Position numbers and translations under genes: made by a program. A DNA stretch of 64,000 nt from Alphaproteobacteria bacterium (GTDB lineage: Bacteria; Pseudomonadota; Alphaproteobacteria; M2410). The stretch covers positions 1-64,000 of the forward strand of contig JAUWTJ010000001.1 of the NCBI GenBank assembly GCA_030614785.1, written 5' to 3'. Position 1 is the first letter of the stretch, and each line of letters starts with the position of its first letter. Of the stretch, positions 59,384 to 64,000 are shown one piece after another. Below the pieces are notes generated by a model. It saw nothing but the letters and a program-made list of their open reading frames with translations, was not told the origin of the DNA and ran no database searches.

Positions 59384-62084
59384 TTGCCAGGATTCGATCC
59401 TCATTTTGGCAGAGCCCTGGAGAAAAACTTGTCCAACAGAAAGTTCGATTTCTCACTCCCGACACAACTGTCACAAGTAATAATGAGACACGCAACCGCG
59501 CTTTCGACCGCCATTATATTGTCTTTTCTGCTCGTTGCAATTTCGATGAATATTCAAACGCGCATGCGCGAAGCGGCCCAACGCGACCTTGAAAAATCCC
59601 TGGTTACAATTGCCGAAACCTCTCAGCATGCACTGGTATCGTGGATAGAAGAACAAAAACGAGCCCTTCGACTATTTGCCGACAGTGAGGAGGTTCGTTC
59701 TTATACCGAGGCTTTGTTGGCCGCCGATAGAAACCACGGTGATCTTCTAAAATCCCCCGCGCAGTCAAAGCTCCGAGACTGGTTTGCCCCGGTTATGGTG
59801 ACAAAAAACCACCTGGGATTCTTTGTCGTCGCACCCGACGGGGTCAGCATAGCCTCTACGAGAGACACAAATATTGGTTCAGAGAACCTCTTGATCCAGC
59901 AAAAGGATTTTTTGACGAACATCATGTCGGGGCGTGCATTGATGAGTCTTCCCCTGAGATCAGATGTTCCCCTCCCTGACAAGCGCGGGGTTCTGACTGA
60001 TGGACTACCAACAATGTTCGTTGGGGCACCGGTGCGGGATAAAGATGCCAACGTGATAGCCGCACTGTTGTTTCGGATCAATCCTCAGGATGATTTTGAC
60101 TCCATCCTGCGACGAGGCCGAATGGGAACTTCAGGGGAAACCTACACGTATGATGCCGACGGAAATATGCTTAGTGAAAGCCGTTTTATGGCGCAACTCA
60201 TCGACGCCGGCTTGCTGGACAAGACAGCCCCGGACACTCTCAGTCTGCCAATACGTGACTCTGGTACAAATCTCACAAAAGGGTCTTTGAGGACAAATGA
60301 TAGAGGGAATTGGCCTCTAATCCTTAGCGCGCTTGATGCAATCACGAAGAGATCCGGAAAAAATCTCACAGGGTATCGAGACTATCGCGGCGTGCCAGTC
60401 GTGGGCGTGTGGCTGTGGAACGAAGACTATAACTGGGGTATAACCACCGAAATCGATGTTGATGAAGCCTATGCAGCCTTGTCGAACAATCTGGCAATCA
60501 TCAGAACGGCCACCTTTGTGGTTGTCGGGCTGATCCTTACCATTCTCCTGCTTTCCTCAATGAGCAGGCACCGCGTGGTGACGAGCGAGAAAAGGTTTAG
60601 AAATCTCTTCAACAATACCAGTGACGCCGTCATCGTCGTGGACCCTGCCTCCCGTCGATTGCTGGATGCCAATGACAGGGCATCCGGGGATTTACTCTAC
60701 AGTCGACTTGAACTTCTGGAACTGGAAATTCTTGACCTTCACTCGACGACAGCATCCGAAGAGATTCTCTCCAATTGGAATCGCATGGCGCTGGAGAATA
60801 ACATTGTTTTCGAAACAAGTATTGTCAAAAAAGATGGGTCAATTTTCGATGCAGAGATTAGCGTCAGCCTGGCCGATCTCGATGAAGGGACGGTTTGTCA
60901 GGCCTTCATCCGTGATATCACCCACCGCAAGGTCCTTGAGGAAAAACTGTCCCATTCCCAGCGAATGGAAACTGTTGGTACACTGGCTGGCGGCGTTGCC
61001 CATGATTTCAACAACCTGCTGACGCCAATCATCGGAAATGCCCAGCTTATCGCCGCCAATATTGAAGCAAACAGCAGCCTCAGGGTCTACACAGATCGGA
61101 TCATCAGCACGGGAAACCGCGCCGCGAACCTCGTGAGTCAGCTTATGACACTGGGTAGAAAGTCCGAATCTGACATGGCTCCTATCGATTTGCCGCCGGT
61201 TCTTGATGACGCAATCAAACTTATACGCACTTCAATTCCCCATTCAATAGTGCTGACTACCGATATCGATGAAGATTGCGCAGAAATTGTCGCCGACGCC
61301 AGTCAAATTCATCAGGTCATCATGAACCTGTGCATCAATGCCTCCCACGCCATGGAAAAAGAAGGGGGCGAACTAAATATCTCCCTTCATCCGATCGATG
61401 CTGATGATGCCATCGTAAAAATGATTAGCACTCTTAAAGAGGGCTCCTACGCCAAAATATCCATTAGCGACACCGGTCAAGGGATGGATGAAACTGTTCG
61501 CAGACAGATTTTTGATCCATTTTTCAGCACCAAGGAAAAGGGGAAAGGGGAAAGGAACGGGGCTCGGCCTTTCCACCGTGCATAACATCATTACGTCTCA
61601 TGGCGGTCACATAACGGTCTATAGCGAACCGGGCGTGGGGTCGACTTTCAACATTTATCTCCCGACTGCCGCATCGTCACCACTCGCCACTCCTGCGGAA
61701 AGTGAGAAAGTTACTGGCGGTGAGGAGCACATTCTAATTGTCGATGACGATAATCAGAATACGACCATGATGTATGACATGCTGACACAGCTCGGCTATA
61801 CGGTCACAGTTGCCAATGATGGTGCAGATGCCGTCAATCTATTCATCAGCAAACAATCAGATATCAATTTGCTCATTACCGACTTCGCCATGCCAAATAT
61901 GAACGGCGCCGCTGTTGTTCAGGAAATACACAACGTTCGAGCCGACACGCCTGCGATCATAATGACCGGGTTCGGGGCAGCCCTTTCCGTCGAGAAAATG
62001 CACACCCTTGATATTAAAAGCGTCTTGAATAAACCTTTTACACGCCATGCACTGGACCGCGCCATTCGCCACGCGCTCGATTGA
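59384..62084 (+). pseudogene. Hybrid histidine kinase (Cache-like sensor, PAS, HisKA, HATPase, REC) split by a 7-bp duplication
   Basis: ORF 59384..61585 ends [22 protein letters not shown] 61488..62084 continues [39 protein letters not shown] plus REC. Start may be 59483 (MRHATALSTAIILSFLL). Confidence 0.85.
61540..61553. repeat. 7-bp tandem duplication GGGGAAA x2
   Basis: ggggaaaggggaaa at 61540..61553; removing one copy restores the G-box reading frame. Confidence 0.95.
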
Positions 62085-62153
62085 GCCCGGGTTCTCCTGC
62101 CGCCTCTTGCACTCAATGAGCGCGAGGCGCTTCAATCTGAATATGATCAACGG

Positions 62154-62191
62154 AAAAAAAGGGGCTGGTATCTGGGGAGGACACCAGCCCC
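62154..62191 (-). terminator. Minus-strand terminator-like hairpin without an adjacent minus-strand gene
   Basis: GGGGCTGGT...ACCAGCCCC with A7 on the left of the plus strand (U7 for minus transcription). Confidence 0.6.
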
Positions 62192-62544
62192 TGGGAACCG
62201 AGAATGCGCTCAAGCATAACTGCATGACAAAGTGCTTGAGAGCAAACTCAAGGATGGAACAAGTTCCTTGACTCGGGCTTCTTTTGGTTTAGATACTAAA
62301 CCATATAGAAATTAACCAGAGGTTACCAACCTGCTGCCAATCGATATTTCATCCTGCATCGCGTGCTGTTCTCCTCTGCCCCATCCCCTCGGAATTGCAG
62401 CAGTACCCCCCCCGTCAAAACCGTATGGTCAAGTCATTGTGATCAATTTATCTTTCCATTCAGGATTGTATCGTGTACGCTGGCGTTCCGTTGATTGAAT
62501 ATTTTGTCTAGACAAAACCGTTCGAAATAGAAGGAGCGTCCGCG

Positions 62545-62946
62545 TTGACCGTTGCAAAAATTCTTCTAATTGATGACGAAGAGATTGTCCGAGAAACTTT
62601 GAAGGATTTTCTCGTCAGTGCCGGCCATATTGTCGTACAGGCGGAGAATGGCAAGAAGGCATTGCAACTCCTTGAAGACGCCGTTTACGATTTAATTATC
62701 ATGGATGTCTTCATGCCCGAAGTGGATGGCATTGAGCTAATTCAGATTCTGGCAAAAAAGACTAACCAACCTCCGATCATAACCATTTCCGGTGGCGGCG
62801 GCATTTTGCCACCCAATTGGTCCATTAAGCTGACTGAAGTTTTCGGAGTGGCTTACTCGCTGACAAAACCCATTGATATGAGCCTGTTCCTCAGCACCGT
62901 GGAACAGACATTACAGCCTCTGCCGCGCAGTGTCGGGCAAGGATAG
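62545..62946 (+). CDS. Single-domain response regulator (REC), TTG start
   Basis: KILLIDDEEIVRETLKDFL, YDLIIMDVFMPEVDG, YSLTKPIDM; SD aaggag upstream. Confidence 0.88.
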   Translation: MTVAKILLIDDEEIVRETLKDFLVSAGHIVVQAENGKKALQLLEDAVYDLIIMDVFMPEVDGIELIQILAKKTNQPPIITISGGGGILPPNWSIKLTEVFGVAYSLTKPIDMSLFLSTVEQTLQPLPRSVGQG

Positions 62947-62984
62947 ATCCGCGCCGTAAAATTGCCCCTCCCAGAGGGAAAGAT

Positions 62985-63422
62985 CTATTCGTGACTTCCC
63001 TGCTTCACGTAGACATCTCTGTAAAGACTGGTAATGATTTCGGCGAGTTGAGCTTGCTGGGCGACAGGCAGCTCGCCAACAGCGCCTGACAGGATATTAA
63101 TCGGGTCATTTGCCAGAAGCTTTTTACCCGACTTTGTCACCCGGAGGCTGTGCCGCCGACCGTCAGATTTATCCGGGATGCGCTCCAGACACCTCTTCGA
63201 AACAAGAGTTGTGATGGTTTGCGAAGCACTGCCATTGGTGGTAAAGTTCATTTCCGCAAACCCCGAAACAGTTCTCACGTTTGGTGCGGCCTGATCGAAA
63301 AACCTCAGAGCAGCCCATTGGCTCGGTTTGAGGCTCCGGCCAACATTGGAGCTATAGACCAAGAGACTAACCTGCTCTATGAGCTCGGCAATTGGCTTTG
63401 GTGAAATACGGCGTCTGGTCAT
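62985..63422 (-). CDS. MarR family transcriptional regulator
   Basis: SQWAALRFFDQAAPNVRTVSGFAEMNFTTNGSASQTITTLVSKRCLERIPDKSDGRRHSLRVTKSGKKLL. Confidence 0.85.
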   Translation of the reverse strand: MTRRRISPKPIAELIEQVSLLVYSSNVGRSLKPSQWAALRFFDQAAPNVRTVSGFAEMNFTTNGSASQTITTLVSKRCLERIPDKSDGRRHSLRVTKSGKKLLANDPINILSGAVGELPVAQQAQLAEIITSLYRDVYVKQGSHE

Positions 63423-63626
63423 CGAGCTGAGGGCCCCTCCCCGGGCTTCTGGACTTATCCAATCAATCTGGCAATAGCGAGCGGAACAACTTCAGCCCCA
63501 CGCTCTCTCAAATACGGCCCCTCAAATAACCAGTTTCGCTGTTAACATATGTCGGCCAAAAGGGCAATTGATACATGTCCACAACAGACCTTCAAAGTAA
63601 TTAAGTGCTTCGCCACGCTGCGCGAA

Positions 63627-64000
63627 TCACTTAATTACTCTGACCTTCTGACCAGAGGGAGATTGCCAGCCTTCTCCATGATCTTTCAACCATTTCAAAA
63701 ACTCCTTCTCCTGAAGCGGTTGACTGATTAGATAACCTTGAACCATATCGCAACCCAACTCCCGGAGGTATCTCATCTGATCCTCTGTCTCCACCCCTTC
63801 GGCCACCACCTTCATCTGAAGGTCGTGAGCAAGTTCGATCATTTTCCTGGCAATGTGTAGGTCATACTCGTCATCCAGAATATTTCCTATGAAAGACTGA
63901 TCAATTTTGAGCGTAGAGGCCCGTAGGTATTTCAGGTGTGTCAGGGAGGAATATCCGCTACCGAAGTCATCCAGCGCGATACTGATGCCCATAAATCTGA
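63627..64000 (-). CDS. EAL-domain c-di-GMP phosphodiesterase, C-terminal part; runs off the window end
   Basis: MGISIALDDFGSGYSSLTHLKYLRASTLKIDQSFI, VVAEGVETEDQMRYLRELGCDMVQGYLISQPL. Confidence 0.93.
   Translation of the reverse strand, partial: RFMGISIALDDFGSGYSSLTHLKYLRASTLKIDQSFIGNILDDEYDLHIARKMIELAHDLQMKVVAEGVETEDQMRYLRELGCDMVQGYLISQPLQEKEFLKWLKDHGEGWQSPSGQKVRVIK

Noticed and set aside
62406-62413. C8 homopolymer as a phase-variable promoter element
   Set aside because: About 130 nt upstream of the response regulator start with no clear promoter spacing dependence; not enough support.

Overview
This 64 kb window is gene-dense and chromosome-like, probably from an alphaproteobacterium (inferred from gene content only). 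I saw no rRNA, tRNA, CRISPR array or transposase. From left to right it contains: (1) a minus-strand RND efflux operon; (2) an orphan ORF, an EF-G-like GTPase, an orphan LutA-type CCG protein and a Thr/Ser dehydratase; (3) three tandem paralogous TonB-dependent receptors with shared promoter architecture and shared terminators; (4) a small TadE/TadG cluster; (5) a minus-strand signalling block: MHYT/GAF/PAS histidine kinase, REC-HATPase protein, TonB-dependent receptor, YfiR-like protein, CHASE8-like/HAMP histidine kinase, and a miniature REC-HATPase ORF; (6) an M3 peptidase and an acetoin-dehydrogenase-type E1a/E1b/E2 operon; (7) catabolic genes: thiolase, E3, agmatinase family, acyl-CoA synthetase, GST, acyl-CoA dehydrogenase, aminotransferase, iron-ADH and glutamine synthetase family; (8) further c-di-GMP and two-component genes. 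The most notable signals are: a 26-codon ORF behind a 16-nt anti-SD-complementary Shine-Dalgarno, with an internal sequence able to pair with it and a terminator after it; receptor terminators whose hairpin exists in two inverted orientations; a 13-nt motif at near-fixed distance upstream of all three receptors; a 7-bp tandem duplication that frameshifts a hybrid histidine kinase inside its ATP-binding G box; an internally deleted REC-HATPase paralog; an iron-ADH with an in-frame TAG at codon 9; a frameshifted M3 peptidase; and an HD-GYP protein that has lost its receiver domain. All calls come from reading the sequence and supplied ORFs; no database search was run.
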